DNA of 26,836 nucleotides from CAYVMX01 sp964452725 (GTDB taxonomy: Bacteria > Patescibacteriota > Gracilibacteria > JAHISY01). Made by a program: the position numbers and the translations under genes. The stretch is taken from NCBI GenBank assembly GCA_964452725.1, contig CAYVMX010000015.1, positions 1 to 26,836 of the forward strand. Reading direction: 5' to 3'. Of this stretch, positions 13,220 to 20,236 are shown piece after piece (positions within the stretch are counted from its first letter, which is position 1; every line of letters starts with the position of its first letter). The notes below the pieces were generated by a model. The model saw only the letters and a program-made list of their open reading frames with translations, ran no database searches and was not told the origin of the DNA.

Positions 13220-14233
13220 ATGTACAAGAAATTTGCCAGCATGGTGCTGGTACTGATTTGTGCCACCAGTCTGGTGGCATGTGGTGGCGGCACTGGTAGT
13301 GCTGCCATGAAGATCGCCGCTGCGAATGCGGCGACGAGCCTAGTCGGTGCGTCCTGCACCGATGTCGGTCCAGTCGGACAGGTGAGTCTCGATGGGCGCA
13401 CCTACCGCGGCGATATCTGTGTCAATGCCGCTGCCTTCTGGGGTAGCGGTATCACGTCTGTCGTCCTCCGCGGCGACAACGGCGACAACCCTGTCGTCGT
13501 TGAAGCGATCAATGGAGTTACGTACGTCCGTGAGACATACGCTGACTCCTCAATAGTCGGGAGTTCTTCCCAATTGATCTTCTCAATCTCCCAATATATC
13601 GGTGCTGGCGGTGGGATTATTCGCCAGCTCTCCGACGATCAGTGTCAGGACTGGTACGGTATCGGCGGAGTCCGTGTTGGATGCACATTCTCGGGTGTAC
13701 CTGAGAATGTGCCATTGACATATCTGGACGTCCCTTTCGAAGGACCGACCAGTAGCGATGGCATCGGGCAGCGTCCTGCTGTCCCAGCCGATGCTATCGG
13801 TCAGGTGGCGTCGCTCTTTCGGATCGTGATGATCACCTATAGTGGTAGTGTCACGATCCCTGCGGGGACGATGCTGCAGTTTCAGCTCATAGGAATCGAC
13901 CCGTCGCAGGTGCGACGGTTCATAGTCGTCGACAGTAGGAGCGGTCAGCAGTTTACCGCTGGCTACTCTGTCTCTGCCGACGGTACAGTCTCGCTGGCGG
14001 TCAGTGAGATTTCGACCGGATTCGTACGAGACCTCCACGTCCTCGTGGAGTTCGTACCAGGTGCTATCTCGGCGGGTTTGGCGACGGTCGTCGTCCCGCC
14101 TGCGATCTTCTCAACTGCGCCTGTCAGCTCGGACGGTACCCCTGTCCGCGCGGAGGGTGTGGTCAGCGGCACGGGTGCGACCGTACCGCTGCAAAACGAG
14201 GCGATCAGTATCACACCTGTGGTGCTGAACTAG
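13220..14233 (+). CDS. Secreted lipoprotein of unknown function (337 aa)
   Basis: Signal peptide with lipobox LVAC, modified Cys21, then GGGTGS. The mature part of about 315 residues is rich in V, G, S, T and I with few Lys, which suggests an extracellular beta-rich protein. Two Cys pairs may form disulfides (CTDVG...ICVNAA and CQDWYGIGGVRVGC). The last 120 residues contain long Val/Ser/Thr stretches without strong charge. I do not recognise the family. The start ATG has the strongest Shine-Dalgarno in the window (AAGGAGGA, 6 bases before). It is followed after 72 bases by a second lipoprotein gene; a 10-bp hairpin lies between them and a strong terminator behind the pair. Confidence 0.85.
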   Translation: MYKKFASMVLVLICATSLVACGGGTGSAAMKIAAANAATSLVGASCTDVGPVGQVSLDGRTYRGDICVNAAAFWGSGITSVVLRGDNGDNPVVVEAINGVTYVRETYADSSIVGSSSQLIFSISQYIGAGGGIIRQLSDDQCQDWYGIGGVRVGCTFSGVPENVPLTYLDVPFEGPTSSDGIGQRPAVPADAIGQVASLFRIVMITYSGSVTIPAGTMLQFQLIGIDPSQVRRFIVVDSRSGQQFTAGYSVSADGTVSLAVSEISTGFVRDLHVLVEFVPGAISAGLATVVVPPAIFSTAPVSSDGTPVRAEGVVSGTGATVPLQNEAISITPVVLN

Positions 14234-14245
14234 TCTCGCAAAACG

Positions 14246-14271
14246 CTGGGGTAGCAATGGGGCTACCTCAG
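14246..14271 (+). terminator. Hairpin between the two lipoprotein genes
   Basis: CTGGGGTAGC (14246-14255) pairs with GCTACCTCAG (14262-14271) over 10 bp with one G-U and a 6-base loop. The tail is TAAAAATCTTT, poor in T, so it is more likely a partial terminator or an mRNA 3'-end stabiliser than a full stop. Confidence 0.45.
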
Positions 14272-14305
14272 TAAAAATCTTTAATATTTGGAGAAAGGAT
14301 ACGTT

Positions 14306-14548
14306 ATGCGTATCAGACAAGTTTTTTTCATTTTGTTGCTTGTCACGCTCGTTGCCTGTGGTTCGGGCGGCGGCAGTGACAGCGGCTCACCACCGTCTGA
14401 TGGCGGTGGCGGCGGTCAGACTCCGACGGTCGGAGTCGCTGCCGATCCAGCTGGTCAGACTCCGGTCGATCCAGCCAGTCCAGCCGATGGGTTTTGCCCT
14501 CCGGGGCAGGACACCACCACTGACACCGAGGGGTGTCAGCCACAGTGA
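14306..14548 (+). CDS. Small secreted lipoprotein (80 aa)
   Basis: I chose the ATG at 14306 (MRIRQVFF) because it has a Shine-Dalgarno (GGAGAAAGGA, about 6 bases before); an upstream ATG at 14288 lies before that site. The lipobox is LVAC with Cys18. The mature peptide is a Gly/Ser linker, a Pro/Thr/Asp-rich middle, and a C-terminal segment with two cysteines in CPPGQDTTTDTEGC, which could form a small loop. Family unknown. A perfect 7-bp inverted repeat TGACACC-GAGG-GGTGTCA (14521-14538) lies inside the last codons. It is probably transcribed with the larger lipoprotein before it. Confidence 0.8.
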   Translation: MRIRQVFFILLLVTLVACGSGGGSDSGSPPSDGGGGGQTPTVGVAADPAGQTPVDPASPADGFCPPGQDTTTDTEGCQPQ

Positions 14549-14617
14549 TTTCCAAAGAGAGGACGCAGCCCTAGTTTTTCATGACTCACCCCTCCATGGA
14601 TACTAGGGTAGCTCCGT

Positions 14618-14665
14618 CCCTGATCCACCTACATCGCTGTGGGTGGGTCGGGGCTCTTTTTGTTG
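14618..14665 (+). terminator. Strong intrinsic terminator of the lipoprotein pair
   Basis: A continuous 16-bp stem (14618-14633 with 14638-14653, three G-U pairs) closed by the 4-base loop TCGC is followed by CTCTTTTTGTTG. Just upstream a second imperfect inverted repeat (GGACG...CCCTAG at 14561-14574 with CTAGGG...CGTCC at 14603-14619) shares two bases with the terminator stem. Confidence 0.9.
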
Positions 14666-14687
14666 TGGCTGTATTTCCCAAATCCCC

Positions 14688-15614
14688 CTAAAACAAACTC
14701 TGCTGCCCGCGAGCAGCTGGATTTGCCAGTGCGTGGAACTGCTCGGGAAAAAGCTTCTGTGCGCGCGCTTTCAAAGTACGAAACTCTAGCTCATCGAAGA
14801 ATTGTAAAACTGTCTCTGGCTCGAAGTCGTGGAGCTGACAATCCTTTAGATCCCAGTCGATCGGTATCTCGCACATGACCGTCGCCATCTGACGGCAGTG
14901 GAGGGCTTTTTCATAGTTAGTCGCTAGTCTCGCTCGTCTACTGTCGGGCTTTATTTGGTCGAGGTTGCGCCAGATCTCTTCGAGGTGTCCGTACTTTTGG
15001 ATTAGCTCGGTCGCAGTCTTGGGTCCGACACCGGGTACACCAGCGATATTGTCACTCGCGTCACCTGCTAGCCCTTTGTAGTCTGGTACGAACTCTGGGG
15101 TGAAGCCGTACTTTTCCAGTACTGCGGCAGGAGTGAAGCTGACCGACTTGCGATAGCCACCAGTCAGATCGTGGACACTCACTTTTTCGTTCACTAGCTG
15201 AAGTAGATCACGATCGCCTGAGACTATGATCGTGTGGATATTTGTCTCGTTTTTTAGCTTGTGGGTGATCGTGCCGATCAGGTCGTCGGCCTCGTAGCCC
15301 TGCTGAGCGTAGATCGGTATGTTGAAAGTAGCAGCTAGCTCGCGACAGCGCGCAAACTGGGGGATCAGCTCGTCGGGTGGTGCGCTGCGGTTGGCTTTGT
15401 AAGTGTCGTCTAGCTCTGCGCGCTTGGTCGGACCTTTTTCATCGAAAGTTGCGACGAGATAGTCGGGTTTTTCGATTTCCAAGACATTGAAGAGCATACT
15501 GCCAAATCCAAACACCGCATTGACTGGCTCACCGCTACTAGTGGTCAGTGGTCGGATCGCATGAAAAGCGCGGTGAATGATAGCGTGACCGTCGAGTAGG
15601 ACTAATTTTTGCAT
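14688..15614 (-). CDS. Stand-alone 5'-3' exonuclease / flap endonuclease
   Basis: This matches the N-terminal 5' nuclease domain of DNA polymerase I (FEN/XPG superfamily), which removes RNA primers and flaps. Metal-binding acidic clusters are visible in order: LLDGHAII (Asp8), ATFDEKGPTKR, GYEADDLIGT, SGDRDLLQLV and GLAGDASDNIAGVPGVGPKTA, the last including the helix-hairpin-helix. The protein has 308 residues and no polymerase or 3'-5' exonuclease domain, so it is either a separate ExoIX-like enzyme or works with a separate polymerase. It ends in QQSLF, close to the consensus for binding the DNA polymerase sliding clamp. It converges on the lipoprotein pair. Confidence 0.93.
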   Translation of the reverse strand: MQKLVLLDGHAIIHRAFHAIRPLTTSSGEPVNAVFGFGSMLFNVLEIEKPDYLVATFDEKGPTKRAELDDTYKANRSAPPDELIPQFARCRELAATFNIPIYAQQGYEADDLIGTITHKLKNETNIHTIIVSGDRDLLQLVNEKVSVHDLTGGYRKSVSFTPAAVLEKYGFTPEFVPDYKGLAGDASDNIAGVPGVGPKTATELIQKYGHLEEIWRNLDQIKPDSRRARLATNYEKALHCRQMATVMCEIPIDWDLKDCQLHDFEPETVLQFFDELEFRTLKARAQKLFPEQFHALANPAARGQQSLF

Positions 15615-15667
15615 TGGCGGTATCTTACCCCAGTGCGCCTTGGCTTGGTAAGCGACAGCAGCTTAGT

Positions 15668-15696
15668 TTGATTTTTTGGCTTATCTATGCTAAAAT
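15668..15696 (+). promoter_or_regulatory. Promoter of the GT-like gene
   Basis: TTGATT (15668-15673), 17-base spacer, TAAAAT (15691-15696) with TGC before it. It is nearly identical in both boxes and spacing to the promoter at 26411-26439. The start of transcription would lie about 22 bases before the ATG at 15725. Confidence 0.8.
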
Positions 15697-15724
15697 AATC
15701 TGATCACAAAAACCAAATAAAGAT

Positions 15725-16246
15725 ATGCCAACGGCTACTCAGAACGCTACTACCTCCAAAGCCAGCAGCACTAGGGTTGATCGCGCTGCCACCAAGGCTC
15801 GGGCACGCGCCGACCTGCTCCGAGCTCACGGCTGGACTAGAGCCAAGCGACTCCCGATCGCAGCGCTCATCACTGCTGGTGCTGATCCAGCTCTGTTGAC
15901 CTCTCTGCGTGATGGATTTGGACATCTCCAGATCCACCTATTCGAGCTACCAAACACCAAAGCTGCCGAGCTAGCTGGTTGTGATATGGCGATCTTTGCC
16001 GATACTGGGTTGGCACATGGTCGCGCTGCGCTCACTGCGCTCACAGTCGGTACAGTGCCGATTGTCTACGAGCAGTCAGCACCCAAAGACAAGGCGATCG
16101 ACTATGATCCGACTGACGAGCAGGGCAATAGCTTTTATTTCTACGATGCGAGTGCTTGGGCAGTCTTCGCAGCTGTGATTCGAGCGACTGAGGCTTATCG
16201 CTTCAGCTATGACTGGGCTGGGATCGTGAGGAATACGTCGAAATAA
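15725..16246 (+). CDS. Glycogen/starch-synthase-like C-terminal domain remnant (173 aa)
   Basis: The N-terminal 45 residues are basic and Ala/Thr/Ser rich. From about residue 85 the protein resembles the C-terminal half of GT-B glycosyltransferases of the glycogen synthase family (GT5): GCDMAIFADTG, then VGTVPIV (108-114), IDYDP (125-129), GNSFYFYD (134-141) and a closing W...N helix at 164-170. The family's sugar-nucleotide segment SRFEPCGL is replaced by TGLAHGR, so the catalytic Glu is lost. The N-terminal acceptor domain is missing. It is probably not an active transferase; a binding or structural role is possible. It has its own strong promoter and normal codon use, so it does not look like a decaying pseudogene. 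Confidence 0.6.
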   Translation: MPTATQNATTSKASSTRVDRAATKARARADLLRAHGWTRAKRLPIAALITAGADPALLTSLRDGFGHLQIHLFELPNTKAAELAGCDMAIFADTGLAHGRAALTALTVGTVPIVYEQSAPKDKAIDYDPTDEQGNSFYFYDASAWAVFAAVIRATEAYRFSYDWAGIVRNTSK

Positions 16247-16262
16247 GACTTGATTCGAATAC

Positions 16263-16289
16263 AGCGAGAGGAATCACTCGCTTGTTTGG
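16263..16289 (+). terminator. Possible terminator behind the GT-like gene
   Basis: AGCGAG (16263-16268) pairs with CTCGCT (16277-16282) around an 8-base loop, followed by TGTTTGG. The stem is short and the T-run broken, so it is weak at best. It lies between convergent genes. Confidence 0.4.
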
Positions 16290-16297
16290 TGTGTGTA

Positions 16298-16729
16298 CTA
16301 GCGGATCAGTACATCGACTGGCTGACTCGACTGTACACCACCACGAGTGTTGCCAGTCGTAGCGCTCTCCGAAGATTTGAACTGGTCAAACAAGATATTG
16401 ATCTTTTCCGAGAGCGTCGTAAAGTCGAGGAAGCTAAAATTGATACCAAAGAGTCGTCCGATAAATGGCACAAAGACGAGTGAGAGCAGTGCGACGACTA
16501 GTCCGATGATCGCATAACGGATCGTGTGGATCGCCTGTTTGACCTTTTGCTCATCACCACCAGAGAGGATGAAGCTAAAACCACCAAAGAAAATAAACAC
16601 AATCGATAGACCACCAGCGACCAAGATCGCCAGTGCGGCAAACAGATAAACAATGTCCGCCAAGTTGAGTGCTTGGAGATTGGTGATGTTGGGTGCGATT
16701 TGAGCGAAAGCAGTAGGGACTAGTTCCAT
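16298..16729 (-). CDS. VirB2/TrbC-like integral membrane protein
   Basis: The 143-aa protein has two hydrophobic helices (about 25-53 and 70-95) joined by the polar loop SGGDEQKVKQAIHTIRYAIIG. This helix-loop-helix layout with GGF-x-F/Y-x-x-SGGDE-KV is typical of the pilin-like TrbC/VirB2-type proteins common in Patescibacteria. In type IV secretion systems VirB2 is the pilus subunit; no other secretion gene lies nearby, so a role in secretion or DNA uptake cannot be claimed. The C-terminal 45 residues are polar and low-complexity. It follows khpA by 18 bases and is probably in the rpsP-khpA operon. Confidence 0.75.
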   Translation of the reverse strand: MELVPTAFAQIAPNITNLQALNLADIVYLFAALAILVAGGLSIVFIFFGGFSFILSGGDEQKVKQAIHTIRYAIIGLVVALLSLVFVPFIGRLFGINFSFLDFTTLSEKINILFDQFKSSESATTGNTRGGVQSSQPVDVLIR

Positions 16730-16747
16730 ATTGTGAGTTTGTGCGTT

Positions 16748-17212
16748 TTAAATGATATTGTCAAAGGCACCGCCAGCACTAGCACCGTCATCTTTATTCT
16801 CAGCTGGTTTTGGGGCTGGAGTAGTCTTGGCTGCTGGGGCGGCTGCCCGTGGTGGACGTGGTGCGCGTGGTGGACGTGTTGGACGATCATCTCGCTCTGG
16901 TGCGCGGTATTCGCTACCATCTGGCTCGAGGATTTTCATATTGGAGCGTAGATCATGCTTCGCACCGACGACACGTAGTAGTGTGCGGAGAGATTTGGCT
17001 GTCCGTCCGGCTTTGCCGATTAGCTTGCTCATGTCGTCAGCACCGACTTGGACTGTGATCAAGACACCGAGGTCGTCGATCGTACGTTTGATGATGACAT
17101 CTTCGGGTTTGTCGACGAGTGCTTTGATAGCGTTTGCCAAAAAGTCGCGATCTGGACCAGTAGCAGGGTCAGTGCTGGTAGCTGATGTGGGAGTAGCAGG
17201 CTCGTCTGTCAT
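16748..17212 (-). CDS. khpA: KH-domain RNA-binding protein KhpA with a basic Pro/Ala tail
   Basis: KhpA proteins are small single-KH RNA chaperones usually encoded next to rpsP, as here. Residues about 22-95 form the KH domain, with the RNA-binding G-x-x-G loop as GKAG at 66-69 (KLIGKAGRTAKSLRTLLR). The first 20 residues are a Thr/Pro/Ser/Asp linker. The last 50 (from about 104) are low-complexity, first Arg/Pro rich (RPTRPPRAPRPPRAA) and then Lys/Pro/Ala, longer than in typical KhpA (about 80 aa in all). The tail could add RNA affinity. The gene lies behind rpsP after a space holding a GAGA-loop hairpin (17213-17281). Confidence 0.88.
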   Translation of the reverse strand: MTDEPATPTSATSTDPATGPDRDFLANAIKALVDKPEDVIIKRTIDDLGVLITVQVGADDMSKLIGKAGRTAKSLRTLLRVVGAKHDLRSNMKILEPDGSEYRAPERDDRPTRPPRAPRPPRAAAPAAKTTPAPKPAENKDDGASAGGAFDNII

Positions 17213-17249
17213 AGACTGGGTGGTTAGAGTTTGAAATCCAAAAATTCGT

Positions 17250-17272
17250 TATCCCGCGAGAGCGGGCGTCTA
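17250..17272. repeat. GC hairpin between rpsP and khpA
   Basis: CCCGC-GAGA-GCGGG lies in the space between the two genes, in a sequence of the form ATCCCGCGAGAGCGGGCGTC like widespread dispersed repeats. Read on the minus strand it is followed by ATAACGAATTTTT, so it could cause partial termination after rpsP. Confidence 0.55.
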
Positions 17273-17281
17273 AAAAGTAGA

Positions 17282-17758
17282 TTACTTTTCTTCAGTTGGT
17301 TTCTCCTCGGACTTTTCCTCGGTAGCTGGAGTNNNNNNNNNNNNNNNNNNNNNNNNNNNNNNNNNNNNNNNNNNNNNNNNNNNNNNNNNNNNNNNNNNNN
17401 NNNNNNNNNNNNNNNNNNNNNNNNNNNNNNNNGCTGGAGTGTCTGCTTTGGCTTCCTCGGTCTTGGTCTTGGCTTCGTTTACTTTGTGAGTGTATTTGGC
17501 GATGAATTTCTCTAGACCCTTGACGCCAGCCTTGGTGAGGAGTCGTGCGACTGTATCGCTCGGAGTAGCGCCGTTTTTTAGATAGATGTCGAGTTTTGCT
17601 TGGTCAAATGTGAGCTTGTTGTCAGGTTCGCTAGGGTTGTAGTGACCAATGATCGCTGCGTACTTGCCACTTTTTGGTGAGACGGTTTTTTCTTGGACGA
17701 CCAGTCGGAAGTGAACGAGATTTTTGCGCCCTTGGCGGGCGAGGCGGATAGTCAGCAC
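17282..17758 (-). CDS. rpsP: Ribosomal protein bS16 with a C-terminal extension interrupted by a gap
   Basis: S16 is a small-subunit assembly protein. MLTIRLARQGRKNLVHFRLVV, SPKSGKYAAIIGHYNP, DIYLKNGATPSDTVARLLTKAG and the following basic helix are its standard body (about 85 residues). The start is GTG at 17756-17758. An extension rich in E, K, T, A and P follows and is cut by the 100-N gap (17333-17432). The sequences on either side share the 8 bases GCTGGAGT, and merging on that overlap removes 108 bases and keeps the frame, giving a tail ending in EEKPTEEK. The tail length is therefore uncertain. A TATAAT with a second TATAAT-like box lies just upstream (near 17773-17783). khpA follows. 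Confidence 0.93.
   Translation of the reverse strand: MLTIRLARQGRKNLVHFRLVVQEKTVSPKSGKYAAIIGHYNPSEPDNKLTFDQAKLDIYLKNGATPSDTVARLLTKAGVKGLEKFIAKYTHKVNEAKTKTEEAKADTPXXXXXXXXXXXXXXXXXXXXXXXXXXXXXXXXXXTPATEEKSEEKPTEEK
17333..17432. other. Scaffold gap (100 N) inside rpsP tail
   Basis: A gap of exactly 100 N in the low-complexity C-terminal extension of S16. GCTGGAGT is present on both sides (17325-17332 and 17433-17440). A simple merge keeps the reading frame, or the gap hides more copies of an Ala/Pro/Glu/Lys-rich repeat. Confidence 0.8.
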
Positions 17759-17829
17759 GGTCGGATGAGGATTATATTATAAAGCAAAAATAGCTGGAGG
17801 AGTCTAAGGGGCAAAGGCAAGAAAGTCAA

Positions 17830-18468
17830 CTACTCGCTGCTCGTCTCTTCCACGTCTCCCGTTATCCCTAGATCCAGCTGATCGTCTGGTGCGAGGAAAG
17901 AAAAACTCCGCTCAGTCAGCACATTTTCAAAAGCCTCGCGGTGGATTTGCTTCAGATGCTTATAGCCCGCTTCGTTGTCTTTGCTATCTTTACACGTCAA
18001 AATAGTTGTTTTGACACTACAAAATGCGTTGTTGGTCGTTCGGTACAATTTATTGAGCAGTCGTATCATTTTTTCACTACTCTTTTTTTGCTGATAAAAA
18101 TCACCCTCACCGGCGAAAGTAGTCGCCGAAATCACCTGATAGCCCTGTATGATAAAACAAAGCTCAATTTGGAGTCGACAAACATCTTTCAGGGCTTTGT
18201 TTTCATCTAGAGGCTCTGGGCTATTGCCCATAGCGGCGAGGTAAGCCTTATGAAAGTCCGTATACCAATGCTGAATCCCTTTACCGCCTTCAGGACCTTT
18301 CAAAATAATCGATTCCGTCAAAATCTCGTCTATATACTCGAGCGGAGAGCAGATTTCTTTTTTTTCATAAGTCCGAAGCGGAAAAACAGCATCCGCATTC
18401 TTTACAAAAGCTGCTTGCACCCAGCTATCATCGATTTTACCGCGTTCGATATTTGGTAGTTGCTCCAA
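17830..18468 (-). CDS. Hypothetical protein (212 aa)
   Basis: No family is recognised. The start is a TTG at 18466-18468 (MEQLPNIERG); no ATG lies nearby. The protein is mixed helical with conserved-looking aromatic and charged patches (QHWYTDFHKAYLAAMG near residues 66-81, RLLNKLYRTTNNAF near 135-148) and six cysteines. It has no signal peptide or membrane helix and ends in an acidic tail. Base composition is more AT-rich than in the neighbouring genes, which may mean later acquisition. It lies 33 bases behind nadA on the same strand and may be co-transcribed with it. Confidence 0.7.
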   Translation of the reverse strand: MEQLPNIERGKIDDSWVQAAFVKNADAVFPLRTYEKKEICSPLEYIDEILTESIILKGPEGGKGIQHWYTDFHKAYLAAMGNSPEPLDENKALKDVCRLQIELCFIIQGYQVISATTFAGEGDFYQQKKSSEKMIRLLNKLYRTTNNAFCSVKTTILTCKDSKDNEAGYKHLKQIHREAFENVLTERSFSFLAPDDQLDLGITGDVEETSSE

Positions 18469-18501
18469 ATTTAGTTGGATTTAGGGTATAAGTATCAGAT
18501 C

Positions 18502-19410
18502 TTAACCCACTGCTAGCATCTTGTCAAGTGCTAGCTTCGCACTGGCGGCGATCTCAGCTGGTACGGTGATTTCGTATTGATTGTTTTCTAGTGCTTCGAG
18601 TGTGTTGGTCAGGCTGATTTGCTTCATATTCACACATTCACCACAGATCGCCCAAAACTGCTTGTCTGGTACATCGCGCTTCAGGCGCTCTACCATGCCT
18701 GCTTCTGTGACGATGAGGAGCTCTGTCGCACTACTCTCCTGCGCGTAGCGGATCATGCCACCAGTACCACAGACATAGTCGGCGATGTCACGGATTTGTT
18801 TCGGACACTCGGGGTGAGCGACCACTACTGCCTCGGGGTGCTTCGCGCGTGCTAGTGCGATGCGTTCGAGTGTGACTTTGGTATGCACGTGACAAAAGCC
18901 TTTCCACGGTATGATCTCCTTGTCTGGTAGCTGCTCGCCGACCCAGCTGCCGAGGTGCTCATCGGGAGTGAAGATGATTTGCTTTTGCGTTAGGCTGGCG
19001 ACGACCTTGACTGCGTTGGAGCTGGTGACACAGATATCAGACAGGGCTTTGGTCGCGGCGGTGCTGTTTACATATGTCACGACGGCTGCGTCGGGATACT
19101 TGGCTTTTTCTGCTTTTAGTCTTTCTGGTGTGACCATGTCTGCCATGAAGCAGCCAGCTTGGAGGCTGGGGAGGAGTACCTTTTTCGTTGGATTGAGGAT
19201 CTTGGCGCTCTCTGCCATGAAGTGGACGCCGCAAAAGACAATGATATCAGCGTCGGTCTCTTTGGCGCGCAGCGCTAGCTCCAGACTGTCGCCGACGTAG
19301 TCGGCTACGTCATAGATCTCGGGTAGTTGGTAGTTGTGTGCGAGGATGATCGCGTTTCGCTCGCGCTTTAGCTCGAGGATTCGCTCTTGGGTAGAGTTGA
19401 GAGTAGTCAT
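18502..19410 (-). CDS. nadA: Quinolinate synthase A
   Basis: NadA condenses iminoaspartate and dihydroxyacetone phosphate to quinolinate, a step in NAD synthesis, using a [4Fe-4S] cluster. The three repeated domains of the family are visible: ILAHNYQLPEIYDVADYVGDSLELA, the TYVNSTAATKALSDICVTSSNA segment, and VVAHPECPKQIRDIADYV. Likely cluster cysteines are Cys87 (QAGCFMADM), Cys202 (HPEC) and Cys259 (CVNMK). Length 302 aa is normal. Neither nadB nor nadC is in the window. A dispersed repeat (GAAGAATC...GTCATTCTGAG type) lies just before its start, and rpmF is divergent. Confidence 0.95.
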   Translation of the reverse strand: MTTLNSTQERILELKRERNAIILAHNYQLPEIYDVADYVGDSLELALRAKETDADIIVFCGVHFMAESAKILNPTKKVLLPSLQAGCFMADMVTPERLKAEKAKYPDAAVVTYVNSTAATKALSDICVTSSNAVKVVASLTQKQIIFTPDEHLGSWVGEQLPDKEIIPWKGFCHVHTKVTLERIALARAKHPEAVVVAHPECPKQIRDIADYVCGTGGMIRYAQESSATELLIVTEAGMVERLKRDVPDKQFWAICGECVNMKQISLTNTLEALENNQYEITVPAEIAASAKLALDKMLAVG

Positions 19411-19418
19411 AAAAAATT

Positions 19419-19445
19419 ATCATTCTGAGCGTAGCGAAGAATCTC
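19419..19445. repeat. Single arm of the dispersed GTCATTCTGAG/GAAGAATC repeat
   Basis: ATCATTCTGAGCGTAGCGAA followed by GAATCTC matches one arm of the element at 10161-10232 and the copy at 4321-4353 (opposite orientation). It lies in the leader of nadA. Confidence 0.65.
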
Positions 19446-19467
19446 TCTTTTGTCACTATAAGCGGAG

Positions 19468-19496
19468 TTGTCTTTTTTTTGGTTTCCTCCTAAACT
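19468..19496 (+). promoter_or_regulatory. rpmF promoter
   Basis: TTGTCT (19468-19473), 17-base spacer, TAAACT (19491-19496). Transcription would start about 22 bases before the rpmF ATG. It may serve the whole rpmF-nusB-rnc-recX run. Confidence 0.55.
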
Positions 19497-19524
19497 CTCA
19501 CAACCTTAGATTTACTAGACTCCA

Positions 19525-19764
19525 ATGCCTAAACATCCAGTACCAAAACGTCGCTCTAGTCACACTCGTGCTGCCCGTCGCTCTGCGACCAATGAAACTA
19601 GGACACTCAAAAAGCTCACCAAGATGAGTACTACGGTGACTTGTAAGCAATGCCAGCAGCCGCGTCTACCACACACCATGTGTGGTACTTGTGGTACTTA
19701 CCGCGGTCGTACAGTCATTGACTTCGCAGTGGGAGCTGCCAAGGTCGAGAAGGTCAAAGCGTAA
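19525..19764 (+). CDS. rpmF: Ribosomal protein bL32
   Basis: L32 is a small large-subunit protein. The N-terminus MPKHPVPKRRSSHTRAARRS is the conserved basic start. The zinc-ribbon cysteines are CKQC at residues 40-43 and CGTC at 53-56. At 79 residues it is slightly longer than usual because of the C-terminal tail. It is the first gene of a plus-strand run with nusB, rnc and recX. It has no Shine-Dalgarno. Confidence 0.95.
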   Translation: MPKHPVPKRRSSHTRAARRSATNETRTLKKLTKMSTTVTCKQCQQPRLPHTMCGTCGTYRGRTVIDFAVGAAKVEKVKA

Positions 19765-19792
19765 ATTAGTTACTAACTAATTAGTGACTAAT
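19765..19792. repeat. Overlapping palindromes before nusB
   Basis: ATTAGTTA-C-TAACTAAT (19765-19781) overlaps ATTAGT-G-ACTAAT (19780-19792). The 40-base space between rpmF and nusB is almost entirely A/T and repeats TTAGT/ACTAA. It could be a protein-binding site or a remnant repeat. Confidence 0.5.
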
Positions 19793-19804
19793 AATTAATT
19801 TGAA

Positions 19805-20230
19805 ATGTCTGCTGTAAGTCGTAGTGTCGTCCGTGAAGCTGCTGTCCAGACAGTGTTTGAGTGTGAGTTTCGTGATTCACCAGAGTGTCGTGTCGAGCTT
19901 TTCACACGTAATCTAGCGGCACACAGAGCACCTAAGTCAGATAGTGCTTTTGGTCTGGCGATACTCGACGCAGCGTATCAGCACAGCGATCGGATCAAAG
20001 AAGCAATCGCCGAGCACGCACCTGACTGGCCGTATAACCAGATTGCTCGGGTTGATCGTGCGATCCTACTCTGCGGTCTGGCGGAGCTGATCTTCCTCGA
20101 CGAAAAAATCCCCCCAGCTGTCACACTCAATGAGTACGTGGAGATCGCCAAAAACTACGGTGGTGATTCTGCTCGACGCTTCGTCAATGGCGTACTGTCG
20201 GCAGTCAAAAAAGCCAAAGAGTCTAATTAA
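19805..20230 (+). CDS. nusB: Transcription antitermination factor NusB
   Basis: NusB joins S10 in the antitermination complex on ribosomal RNA transcripts. The 141-aa protein is all-helical, and its C-terminal half carries the family pattern: LLCGLAELIFLDEKIPPAVTLNEYVEIAKNYGGDSARRFVNGVLSAV. The N-terminal helix VVREAAVQTVFECEF fits the usual R-x-x-A-x-x-x-L-F start. It lies between rpmF and rnc, 6 bases before rnc. No Shine-Dalgarno is present. Confidence 0.95.
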   Translation: MSAVSRSVVREAAVQTVFECEFRDSPECRVELFTRNLAAHRAPKSDSAFGLAILDAAYQHSDRIKEAIAEHAPDWPYNQIARVDRAILLCGLAELIFLDEKIPPAVTLNEYVEIAKNYGGDSARRFVNGVLSAVKKAKESN

Positions 20231-20236
20231 TTTCTC

